Shown piece by piece: positions 56,401 to 61,973 of a DNA stretch of 64,000 bases. Source of the DNA: JAJDZL01 sp965220665 (GTDB taxonomy: Bacteria; Pseudomonadota; Gammaproteobacteria; Arenicellales; JAJDZL01); the NCBI GenBank assembly GCA_965220665.1, contig CBDCQQ010000005.1:2356001-2420000 (forward strand), read 5' to 3'. Both the position numbers and the translations under genes were made by a program. Each line of letters starts with the position of its first letter. Position 1 is the first letter of the stretch. The notes beneath the pieces are model-generated. The model had not been told where the DNA came from, ran no database searches, and was given only the letters and a program-made list of their open reading frames with translations.

Positions 56401-58343
56401 CTGTCAATGTTCAATCCGGCCGTATACTTTCCGCCATCAGCAGTGGTCACCGCATGCGATATCGCTGCCGTGCGCGCGCTCTGGTTATGCACATTATCGT
56501 CCTGACCCTGAACCGTTACAGTCTGCGGACTGTTCCAGCTGCTGTCGGTAAAGGTCAGGGTTTCGGTATTGGTAAATGCTGTCGCATTGTCAGGACCATC
56601 AACTTTGACAATGCCGCCATCTCCTGATGTTACTGTAATCACCACATTCGACAGCGGCTGTGAGTCAAGCACCACCGTATAGGTGTCGGTACCGCCGTTT
56701 TCACCTGCCGTTGTGTCGTCTCCGGTTTCAGCAATGGTAACTCCTGCATCGTCATCGTCGGTGACCGTTACGCTCACAGTGCCAGCGTTCGTGATGTTGT
56801 AATTGGCGTCGGTAGAACTTGTCGAATGGCCAATCATTGCAGTACGTGCATCGCCAGCGTTGTCAATGTCGTCATTGACCCCGGTGACCGTTACAGTCTG
56901 TGCAGTGTTCCAGCTGCCCGATGTAAAAGTAAAACTGGCGGTATTGACCCGTGCACCGGCGCCGGGTGAGACGCTGACCGTCACGTCATGGCTTGGCATC
57001 GTCTTCAGTGCGATGGTGTAGGTGTCGGTGACAGTGGTGCCGTCCTCGCTGACCGTGGTACCGCCGGTTTCAGTGATAAGCAGACCCGGAGCCGCGGTAA
57101 CCGTCACCGATACCGCAGGGATCGATGTGTTGGTCGGGTAGTTGGTGGTGTCGGCAGAAGATGAGACAGCGTGGCTGATTGAGGCTGAACCTGCGCCCCT
57201 GCCGGTGACTGTCACCGTCTGCGGCGTGTTCCAGTTCGATGAGGTAAAAGGCAGGCTGCCCGGAGATGCCGTGGCAATCGCCGTCATCGACGATGTTGTT
57301 GAAATCGTCACGTTGCCGGAAGGCTGGCTTTTGAGCACGACCTGGTAGGTGGCAGTGTCATCGTCTTCTCTGACCGATACGGTGCTCGCCGACACGTCTG
57401 CGCCGTGTCCGGCGTCGGTTACAATCACCGCGACCGGGTCGATGCTGATGTTGTTGTAAGGTCCGCTTGCAGCTGTTGCGCCATGCGTGATGTTGAACGA
57501 CTCGTTTGCGGCATCGCCGTCGTTGAGCGCACGTACCGTGACAGTCTGCGCCACCGCCCAGTTGCCGTTGCCTGCGCCTGAACCTGAACCGTCACCGCCT
57601 GCGGTGAACGTCATTGTCGCCGTGTTGGCGAATGAACCGCTGCCCGCTTTAACCTGCGCGGCTGAAGTGTCGCCTGAGGTTGCCGTGATGGTGACGTCCG
57701 CAGCGGGGTTGGTGACGAGGACTACGGTGTAGGTATTTTCGATCGTGCTGGAAGTCCCCAGTTCGGTTAAGGCGAGGGAAGATTCGGAGACGGTGACGCC
57801 TCCGGAGGGACGGGGACCGTCTTTCAGGGTGATGGTGATGGTTTGAATGTCACCAAGACCATAAAAATAACCGTCATAATCATAACCTTCGGTGGTTTTC
57901 AAGACAATTGTTTCGTCTCCCTCTGAACTGCTGTCAGTATTTGCGGTAATGCGAAAATCCAGATAAAAATTATTGCCGGTTATCACATTAGGGGCAGGGT
58001 TAGTTGTTAGGTTGAGTTTTCCTATCCGGCTTCCATCAGACTTTGTCAAGTACCAATCGTTCGCATGGCCTTCTGTAGCCGTAGAATCTTCGTTTGGATA
58101 TATCTCTGTAGTACCCGATCCATATTGATCCCAAAAAGTACGGGAATAACTCAGCCTAAATTCAAGCGTTTCACCTTCGTAGATGACCGTAGGCGAGATG
58201 GAATAGACATGGTTGCCGCTAACCTGTGCATGCACCGCAGAAGACAATCCAGCCAGCAATATGAAAGCAACCAACACCCTGGATGCATTGCCCAGCCAGG
58301 TTGAGAAAATGCCAGAGGGGACTGAGCGAAAGCCAAGCCTCAT
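47409..58343 (-). CDS. giant Calx-beta repeat surface protein with autotransporter-like beta-barrel end
   Basis: This 3644-residue protein has a long signal peptide (hydrophobic core VLVAFILLAGLSSAVHA, cleavage near residue 40). Dozens of Calx-beta-type modules follow, each ending in acidic calcium-binding motifs such as ITITDDDTAG or IVDNDTP and starting with segments like NISEGATGSYTVRL. Residues about 1219-2605 are near-identical 380-residue repeats. The last about 470 residues (from DQSPEHASAWFARFGRTVGEQ) form an autotransporter-like barrel, with alternating strands and the C-terminal signature ending LEFRTRW, so the protein probably exports its own passenger to the surface. Calcium-stabilised adhesin is the likely role. 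A GGCTC tract lies 108 bases upstream. It overlaps the arylsulfotransferase gene by four bases. Confidence 0.85.
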   Translation of the reverse strand: MRLGFRSVPSGIFSTWLGNASRVLVAFILLAGLSSAVHAQVSGNHVYSISPTVIYEGETLEFRLSYSRTFWDQYGSGTTEIYPNEDSTATEGHANDWYLTKSDGSRIGKLNLTTNPAPNVITGNNFYLDFRITANTDSSSEGDETIVLKTTEGYDYDGYFYGLGDIQTITITLKDGPRPSGGVTVSESSLALTELGTSSTIENTYTVVLVTNPAADVTITATSGDTSAAQVKAGSGSFANTATMTFTAGGDGSGSGAGNGNWAVAQTVTVRALNDGDAANESFNITHGATAASGPYNNISIDPVAVIVTDAGHGADVSASTVSVREDDDTATYQVVLKSQPSGNVTISTTSSMTAIATASPGSLPFTSSNWNTPQTVTVTGRGAGSASISHAVSSSADTTNYPTNTSIPAVSVTVTAAPGLLITETGGTTVSEDGTTVTDTYTIALKTMPSHDVTVSVSPGAGARVNTASFTFTSGSWNTAQTVTVTGVNDDIDNAGDARTAMIGHSTSSTDANYNITNAGTVSVTVTDDDDAGVTIAETGDDTTAGENGGTDTYTVVLDSQPLSNVVITVTSGDGGIVKVDGPDNATAFTNTETLTFTDSSWNSPQTVTVQGQDDNVHNQSARTAAISHAVTTADGGKYTAGLNIDSVEVTLTDDETAANPVNLSVSSSGAVTEGGSALTVTAALQSANTTGSALTIPIRVRTSGTTAQAGDYTVATSISIANNASSGTTTFTADQDTTDEPDETVIVEFGSPLPNGVPAGSNTSVTITITDDDATQVTLTTPDATADEGDSSDTAQITVTLGRGLVDGEALVVPLQFSGGVPGTDFTLACPNPLPTGVTCQNLSAASPQVTFTGPSSGTSAAAITLTLTASDDANHASETLDVAIPSSSTGNAPILTATNLDGGASGSRTGSGQITITDDDTAGIVISVGAAQNINEGASGTYTVRLATQPSASVTVTITGQSGTDLSVDTDAGTQNNQDTLTFTTTDWNQAQTVSIEAAEDDADAANDDVTLVHSASGGGYNGVSSQVVYTILDNDVPVSLSVSDSGAITEADSALTVTATLQSANSTGSALSIPIQVRASGTTAQAGDYSVASSISIANGQTAGTASFAVTNDSADEPDETVVVELGASLPSNVIPGSGTAVTITITDDDATTVTLTTPDATATEGDSSATAEITVTLGRGLVDGEALVVPLQFSGGVPGTDFTLACPNPLPTGVTCQNLSAASAQVTFTGPSSGMTATAVTLTLTAANDDDSFNDTVTVSIPSSSTGNAPILTATNLDGGASGSRTGSGQITITDDDTAGIVISVGATQNISEGATGSYTVRLATRPSASVTVTITGQSGTDLSVDTNTGTIGDQNTLTFTDTNWNQAQTVNVAAAEDNGDFTNDTVTLVHTASGGGYNGVTGQVAYTIVDNDTPQNPVNLSVSGSGAITEGGSALTVTATLQSANATGSALTIPIQVRASGTTAQAGDYTVATSISIANNASSGTTTFTADQDTTDEPDETVIVEFGSPLPNGVPAGSNTSVTITITDDDATQVTLTTPDATADEGASSDTAQITLTLGRGLVDGEALVVPLIFSGGTPGTDFTLACPSATGVTCQNLSAASAQVTFTGPSSGMTATAVTLTLTAANDDDSFNDTVTVSIPSSSTGNAPILTATNLDGGASGSRTGSGQITITDDDTAGIVISVGATQNISEGATGSYTVRLATRPSASVTVTITGQSGTDLSVDTNTGTIGDQNTLTFTDTNWNQAQTVNVAAAEDNGDFTNDTVTLVHTASGGGYNGVTGQVAYTIVDNDTPQNPVNLSVSGSGAITEGGSALTVTATLQSANATGSALTIPIQVRASGTTAQAGDYTVATSISIANNASSGTTTFTADQDTTDEPDETVIVEFGSPLPNGVPAGSNTSVTITITDDDATQVTLTTPDATADEGASSDTAQITLTLGRGLVDGEALVVPLIFSGGTPGTDFTLACPSATGVTCQNLSAASAQVTFTGPSSGMTATAVTLTLTAANDDDSFNDTVTVSIPSSSTGNAPILTATNLDGGASGSRTGSGQITITDDDTAGIVISVGATQNISEGATGSYTVRLATRPSASVTVTITGQSGTDLSVDTNTGTIGDQNTLTFTDTNWNQAQTVNVAAAEDNGDFTNDTVTLVHTASGGGYNGVTGQVAYTIVDNDTPQNPVNLSVSGSGAITEGGSALTVTATLQSANATGSALTIPIQVRASGTTAQAGDYTVATSISIANNASSGTTTFTADQDTTDEPDETVIVEFGSPLPNGVPAGSNTSVTITITDDDATQVTLTTPDATADEGASSDTAQITLTLGRGLVDGEALVVPLIFSGGTPGTDFTLACPSATGVTCQNLSAASAQVTFTGPSSGMTATAVTLTLTAANDDDSFNDTVTVSIPSSSTGNAPILTATNLDGGASGSRTGSGQITITDDDTAGIVISVGATQNISEGATGSYTVRLATRPSASVTVTITGQSGTDLSVDTNTGTIGDQNTLTFTDTNWNQAQTVNVAAAEDNGDFTNDTVTLVHTASGGGYNGVTGQVAYTIVDNDTPQNPVNLSVSGSGAITEGGSALTVTATLQSANATGSALTIPIQVRASGTTAQAGDYTVATSITIANNAASGTTSFSVTNDATDEPDETVIIELGSPLPNGVPAGSGTSVTITITDNDATQVTLAGPSGNVTEGDSKTFTITLGRALASGETLAVPLTFAGTATRGADYTLTETAAFRVTYANLNSGSARVTFAGGSGSAAQATITLSAAADSTSESSGETVNIGMGAITAQGLDGGTAKTDNFGQFRIVDAPISAVTLSLAAGAARIDESGSGNRTDVTLTLGRALAASETVTVPLTVTGATVTTHYALGLKSGASNTGVSLVTSNPHSAQNLAVVLSGAGARTAVLELEAADNTDTATRTVNIAYGTGTRRPTIAPAGSLTLSGSPKAVTIDNDDTAQGVSVSFAEASSRVNENAGTHNVKISLSPAPSAAISLTYTVGGSAVSGDDFTISNSGTLAVSAGTSGVSVPVTIIDNFRDEPDRQVILELQSASGYQVGAAASHTLTITDNDTAGLALSPSNVRINPEGVTHYSVRLRSEPSASVTVRIRVVEQRDESGSVVTVSPQTLHFDADNWNTAQQVEITAQGLGTATLEHEIITTDSNYSQLTAPAAVRVSVQDQSPEHASAWFARFGRTVGEQVVDAVTSRLVRAKNDAQSTSLRIAGQSFDAGQTRDALFDHPHPDRSPAPDRRHSERHESGLEKLTGQIFLSGTSFDFSQNTAAGSRQSVWGRGAISDFDGRSGAADIEGTASSVLMGADDTAESAAIGLAFSHSLGKGKYRDDSGEGRFRSDLTGLYVYGRQEAEGGITLWGVGGYGIGDYERRQGDSVWKSDIAMQMAAGGIRAPLPEIGLNAVDLHVTGDLLWVKTKSEGEDGDASATVSRYRAGIEGEWPGLSVGGGTLVPGVQLSLRRDSGDAETGFGAGIEAGFVWRHPDRHLEGGMRASGLITHENHDLRQFGLSGSLSWDPKPGTERGASMALETGLDGAAEFDELMGGGAADGASQPQQALQRHWQLRFGYGFGTRYGVSIPEMRIGVQSDRRDYTLGWRLAPERSRLFDYEIRLQARRRETDDRAPQSGVGLEFRTRW
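50530..54689 (-). repeat. tandem array of 1140-bp repeats inside the giant gene
   Basis: The sequence is identical to itself at a shift of 1140 bases over this whole 4160-base span, about 3.65 copies. The one difference I found is G at 50811 and 51951 against A at 53091 and 54231, a synonymous change (AAC/AAT). Identity stops sharply at both ends. A further exact match of about 250 bases lies at 55981-56232, copying the 51420-51670 part of the unit, while the other flanking modules are diverged. This indicates recent tandem duplication with gene conversion. The unit is 380 codons, so copy changes keep the frame and alter length only. Confidence 0.95.
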
Positions 58344-58450
58344 GCGGCTTCGTTTCGTTCGATTTGCGTTGAAGACGCGTCCGGCAGACCGGACGAATTC
58401 AGTCGGTGAAGGTAATAACCTTGGGCGGTGCCGTGAGAAAGGCGCAGAGA

Positions 58451-58525
58451 GGCTCGGCTCGGCTCGGCTCGGCTCGGCTCGGCTCGGCTCGGCTCGGCTC
58501 GGCTCGGCTCGGCTCGGCTCGGCTC
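58451..58525 (-). repeat. perfect 15-copy GGCTC (minus strand GAGCC) pentanucleotide tract
   Basis: Fifteen uninterrupted copies of GGCTC (plus strand) occupy 75 bases, ending 108 bases before the giant gene start. Read on the gene strand the tract is (GAGCC)15 and has no stop in any frame. An ATG at 58527-58525 overlaps its first unit. With 15 copies this frame runs 42 codons to a TGA at 58401-58399, and a TGA (58526-58524) closes the giant frame at the tract head. With 13 or 16 copies the ATG would be in frame with the giant protein; with 14 or 17 the leader frame would stop at the TGA overlapping the giant ATG. Pentanucleotide tracts of this kind cause phase variation, for example in Neisseria opa genes. 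Confidence 0.9.
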
Positions 58526-58534
58526 ATTATATCA
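58526..58534 (-). promoter_or_regulatory. extended -10 promoter candidate at the head of the pentanucleotide tract
   Basis: On the minus strand the sequence TGATATAAT (TGn plus a perfect TATAAT) directly precedes the first GAGCC unit. No -35 match is seen at 17 bases, as expected for an extended -10 promoter. A transcript would begin within the first one or two repeat units, putting the tract in the 5' UTR of the giant gene. In that case the ATG overlapping the tract head would not be in this mRNA, so this reading and the leader-peptide reading exclude each other. Confidence 0.45.
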
Positions 58535-59203
58535 TCAGCGCAATGCATCGTCTGCAGATGGAATCGTTGAAACTCTGCGATCAGTCGAACTGAAATGGGT
58601 GATTCATCAATCTGTTTTCTGTTTTAAACGCACTGCAGCTGATTCATGCCTGATCAATCCTGCAGAAACTGCCGCTCATGATTCCAGGAATATTCGCTGC
58701 AATAAACGTTCATTATTCACGCTTTTGAATCACCCTGCCCACGATGAAATATACTGCGGTATTCAATCTCTACCCGCCGTCGCGTATCGTTTTCACCACA
58801 CGTTCGTTGACAGCGTAAATGCAGGTAAATTTGTAGGGCACCTGAACAGCTGGAACGACAGAATCGGTAAGAATTCTCACCGCGGTCGGAAGACCAGAAT
58901 CACCCCTTTTTTGGGGAAGGGGGGGGGTATTTTGTATTTTTTCATATCGATCAAGTTTATATTTCAAGGCAAAAGTCCGCGCAGATTATATTTCCACCTG
59001 CCCTGTATTCAGAACGATTTTTCTCTGTGGTTTTATGAGAATAATTTTGCATGGCGCGTTGAAACATGGACCGTTCAACTCAATTTTACTTCTCTGCATC
59101 CATGTTCGTGACATTCAAGCCATCGACGATGCATCTGCTGCACGGTGCGTCTGGATGCGCTGCAGGGTACGGCGCTGTCTCGCTGCAAACAAAGAAAAGC
59201 GGA
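58535..59203. other. non-coding stretch with a nine-G tract
   Basis: No gene is supported here. It contains CCCCTTTTTTGGGG (58903-58916), a small self-complementary stretch, followed by a run of nine G residues (58919-58927). Short frames on both strands (58599-59111 plus, 58770-58967 minus) cross it but lack ribosome sites and family resemblance. The DNA looks like decayed sequence between the surface-protein locus and transposon remnants. Confidence 0.5.
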
Positions 59204-59899
59204 TCAATCTGCAAGCCACTCACCGCTGACGCCATAGCGCTCAGGATCAACGATCACCTGCCCGAGCCGTTTCCGGCGCCGCCGCCCGTCCCAGCCGATC
59301 CACGAATCGCGGCACGGCAGTGCCGTGGTGGCGCGCTGAAACAGCACGCAGCCCAGACGCCGGCCATACCGGTCAACGATGAAATAACGAACACTGCAGC
59401 CCAGCGGATGGCGGTAGCCCAGATAATGATAGCGGTCAATCAGCTCCTTGAACTGCGCGCGCTCGGCATCGGTTTCGGCCGCCAGCAGCGATACCGGGCC
59501 CAGCTCGTGCAGGGCACATTCAACCGCATCGCCCGGCTCGCACGCCTCGGTGCGCGCAATCGGACGCTGCGCACCGCGTATCATTGAGCTGTCTTTCTCC
59601 GGCAGCTCCACCACCCCGGCCGCCGCCAGCGCCTCCAGCACCCTGAGGCTGGCATAAACGCTGTTCTCGCCCGAATCGGTGCGCCAGCCAAGATGCTCGC
59701 ACACCGTCTGCGCCAGCTCCCGGCGGCTCAGCGACGGAAACCACGCCACCGTCTGGCGGATGTCCTCCAGCTGACGGCGCGTGAAGCGCCGGCCGCAGAA
59801 TGTCGTCGATTTCAGTTTCCGGATCCGCTCGTCCACGCTCAGCCCCCTGCAGTCGTAATGATCAGACAATATTGTCTCAGATCGGTGAACGATTGTCAA
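59204..59899 (-). pseudogene. DUF4338 (DruA-like) protein, truncated at the C-terminus
   Basis: The 231-residue frame shows the N-terminal part of DUF4338 proteins (the family of DruA in Druantia and of some transposon-borne proteins): RRQLEDIRQTVAWFPSLSRRELAQTVCEHLGW and FKELIDRYHYLGYRHPLGCSVRYFIVD, then DSWIGWDGRRRRKRLGQVI. Family members usually continue for another hundred or so residues (NNxRFLILPWV and beyond), which are missing; the frame ends in VDPERYGVSGEWLAD. It is therefore likely broken. No other Druantia gene is nearby, so a transposon-associated origin is more likely than a defence system. Confidence 0.7.
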
Positions 59900-59988
59900 G
59901 CGCGGATCTCAGACCCTTTCTCCGCCGTTCTTATCTTTGCAATATCATCGGCTTATCGCACACGTGAATCCGGCTTCAATGCGATTCT

Positions 59989-60399
59989 TCAAACCGAATG
60001 ACATTGCCAGCGCACCGTCGCCAGTTTGGTATGGGGGCGGATGATGCGGGCGGCCACCATGGCCAGGACCAGGTCGCTTTCGCGTCGGTTCTGGCTGTTG
60101 ACCAGTTGGGCAAAGCCCAGTTGGTTAAAGGCGGCAAGCACCGCTTCGACGGCGCCGTGCTGACGGGTGTCTGCAATCTCAAAGGCGTCGTCGGTGACGG
60201 TCAGCGCTCGGCCCGCGAGGTAGTTCTGGACCAGGGTGATGAGGGGTTGTGGCAGGTGGGAGAGATTGGCGAGGGTTTTCTTCTGCGATTTGCCGTTGTG
60301 ATCGCGGTAGCTGGTTCGCACGAGTGTGGAGCGGTAGGTTTTTCCGCCTTTTTTCGAGACGACGGTTGCCAGGTGCATGGCGTTGGGCTGCCGGGCCAT
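59989..60399 (-). pseudogene. IS1634-like transposase, N-terminal fragment
   Basis: The 136-residue frame matches the start of IS1634-family transposases: KKGGKTYRSTLVRTSYRD, KTLANLSHLPQPLI, ADTRQHGAVEAVLAAFNQLG and SDLVLAMVAARIIRPHTKLAT. The similarity stops abruptly after LATVR, and the DDE catalytic domain is absent, so this is a remnant of an insertion sequence. Its loss point is about 90 bases from the start of the DUF4338 fragment. It supports past insertion events at the right end of the accessory region. Confidence 0.75.
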
Positions 60400-60713
60400 A
60401 TTCTGCCTACGAGAAGAAAAGCAATAATCATATTATACAGCAGGTGCAAGGGTTTGAATGATTTTTATCTTCATATATTCTGCCTACAATATAAAAAATA
60501 TCAGACCCGACATGCAGGCAAAAGATGCAGATAATGAAAGAGTTAGCCTGCCTGGACAGGAAAAAAGTGGTCAGAACTTCAGTTTAATTCTTCCTCGCAC
60601 ATTTCGATTCTTGCAATGCAATCAGAAACAAGTTCCCGAGGCTGCACTGCGCCAGATTGAATCAGGTGAGAAACTTCTTTCAGAGATAGTTCATTCAGAT
60701 CGGTCATTACGAT
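60400..60713. other. non-coding stretch between the transposase remnant and the DUF1116 gene
   Basis: No supported gene is present. A plus-strand frame from 60458 to 60811 overlaps the end of the DUF1116 gene and has no family resemblance. The composition becomes AT-richer again here, as in the core genome. Confidence 0.5.
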
Positions 60714-61937
60714 TTACCGGTCAATTGAATCAAGTGCTGTCTGAAACAGGGACAGAGGGTAGCGAAAAATACCACCACCCAGCCTTCCCGCTGTTCCTTT
60801 TCGATCGATGACACCCAAGCTGACAATTGGCGCGGATTTTTGTGTGACGACAGTACGCACGCTCAGTCCTGTCTTGAATTCCAACGCGCCAAATGCATCA
60901 TGGACTGACAACAGGAGTTTGTAGGGTAATTCATCTGCATCCGCTGGCAGATAATTTCCGAACATTTCTCGCTGTGTGGTTGAATAGGCAACCGCCATTG
61001 CACCGAATCCAATCATGTCAACTACTGCACTGTCGCCAATTGCTCCCAGTGCCCGCGACTTGGGAAACTCGCCTAAATCCCCTTCAGGGGCAGCAGCAAT
61101 TTCTGTGATCCAATTGCCTGGTTGATCGCTTACCTGTATACCGGTACGGACTCCATTTCCGCCAGCGGCGGTAACCATGCCGCTGGCTGATTGAGCATCA
61201 GCGGCCAGCATCAAGCATTTTGATGCTGCCATCAAGTGATTGAGTGCAAAACTCGGACTATCATCCAGAAATCTTTTCTGTTCAGCATAGCCATCAATTG
61301 CGGGCTTGAGTCTGCTGATCAGTTCACGAGTGGCGGCTATTGTTCTGCCATGACAATCATCGTCATTTTCCAGCGCAATTTTTGCAATATCGAGCAGATC
61401 GATGTGGCTGTCCTGACAACTGTCTACTGCTTCAATCAATTCATGATTGATCCAGCGCAGGTGCGACAGTGCTGACTCACTGCACAATCCGAGTCGCATA
61501 GCGGGTCCATTTCCTCCGTTGAGAGGAGAGTAGCCTACATTTCCCGGATTATTGGCATCGATTATTTTGTGCAGCCACATTGAAGCTGAAACCACGCCTG
61601 CCAACGGTACCACGGTTGCGTAATTCTGGGCTGGTTGCAGCTGAATCTCACCTGACTGAATCATTGTGCGTGCCTGATCAAAATCATCCGCCTTTTTTTC
61701 GAAAACCAGTGCCACCGCAGCGGAATTCATCACGGGTGCGGGAATTTCGCTGGTGGTCTCAAAGGGCGGCCCGGCGTGAAGTATCACTGAGTCCTGCAAG
61801 CCAATTGAGCTGGCTGCTTTTTCATTGCTCACCCACACGGGCCGGGCTTGAAGCATTTTTTCGAGTGCCCCGCGATCTCTTGGGTCAATATCTGTCATGT
61901 CTGTTTCATCAGTTGATTCTTCCAGTTTTGTGCGCAT
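60714..61937 (-). CDS. DUF1116 (YlbE/AllG-like) protein
   Basis: The 407-residue protein has segments typical of DUF1116: RPVWVSNEKAASSIGLQDSVILHAGPPF, PLAGVVSASMWLHKI, LNGGNGPAMRLGL and MVTAAGGNGVRTGIQVS. In E. coli the relative YlbE (AllG) works with FdrA (AllF) and YlbF (AllH) in oxamate carbamoyl transfer during allantoin breakdown. Here no FdrA or YlbF gene is adjacent within the window, so the function is uncertain and may differ. The product is soluble. The next gene upstream on the same strand, the SNF2 helicase, ends 36 bases before its start. Confidence 0.82.
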   Translation of the reverse strand: MRTKLEESTDETDMTDIDPRDRGALEKMLQARPVWVSNEKAASSIGLQDSVILHAGPPFETTSEIPAPVMNSAAVALVFEKKADDFDQARTMIQSGEIQLQPAQNYATVVPLAGVVSASMWLHKIIDANNPGNVGYSPLNGGNGPAMRLGLCSESALSHLRWINHELIEAVDSCQDSHIDLLDIAKIALENDDDCHGRTIAATRELISRLKPAIDGYAEQKRFLDDSPSFALNHLMAASKCLMLAADAQSASGMVTAAGGNGVRTGIQVSDQPGNWITEIAAAPEGDLGEFPKSRALGAIGDSAVVDMIGFGAMAVAYSTTQREMFGNYLPADADELPYKLLLSVHDAFGALEFKTGLSVRTVVTQKSAPIVSLGVIDRKGTAGRLGGGIFRYPLSLFQTALDSIDR

Positions 61938-61973
61938 TGGTCCAAGTGGCGTGAAATGCGTTCACAAGCGGCT

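Noticed and set aside
58451..58525. Direct repeats that could suggest a CRISPR array.
   Set aside because: The unit is five bases with no spacers; it is a microsatellite.
58213..58593. Plus-strand 126-codon frame running through the GGCTC tract.
   Set aside because: The repeat has no stops in any frame, so an open frame is expected; the frame overlaps the signal-peptide region of the giant gene on the other strand.
58770..58967. 65-codon minus-strand frame crossing the G run.
   Set aside because: No ribosome site and homopolymer-dependent; considered as a phase-variable gene but not supported.
59204..59899. Druantia anti-phage system.
   Set aside because: Only a truncated DUF4338 frame is present and no druB-E or large helicase partner adjoins it; the SNF2 gene at the window end is of another type and separated by other genes.
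60458..60811. Plus-strand 117-codon frame.
   Set aside because: Overlaps the 3' end of the DUF1116 gene on the other strand and resembles no family.
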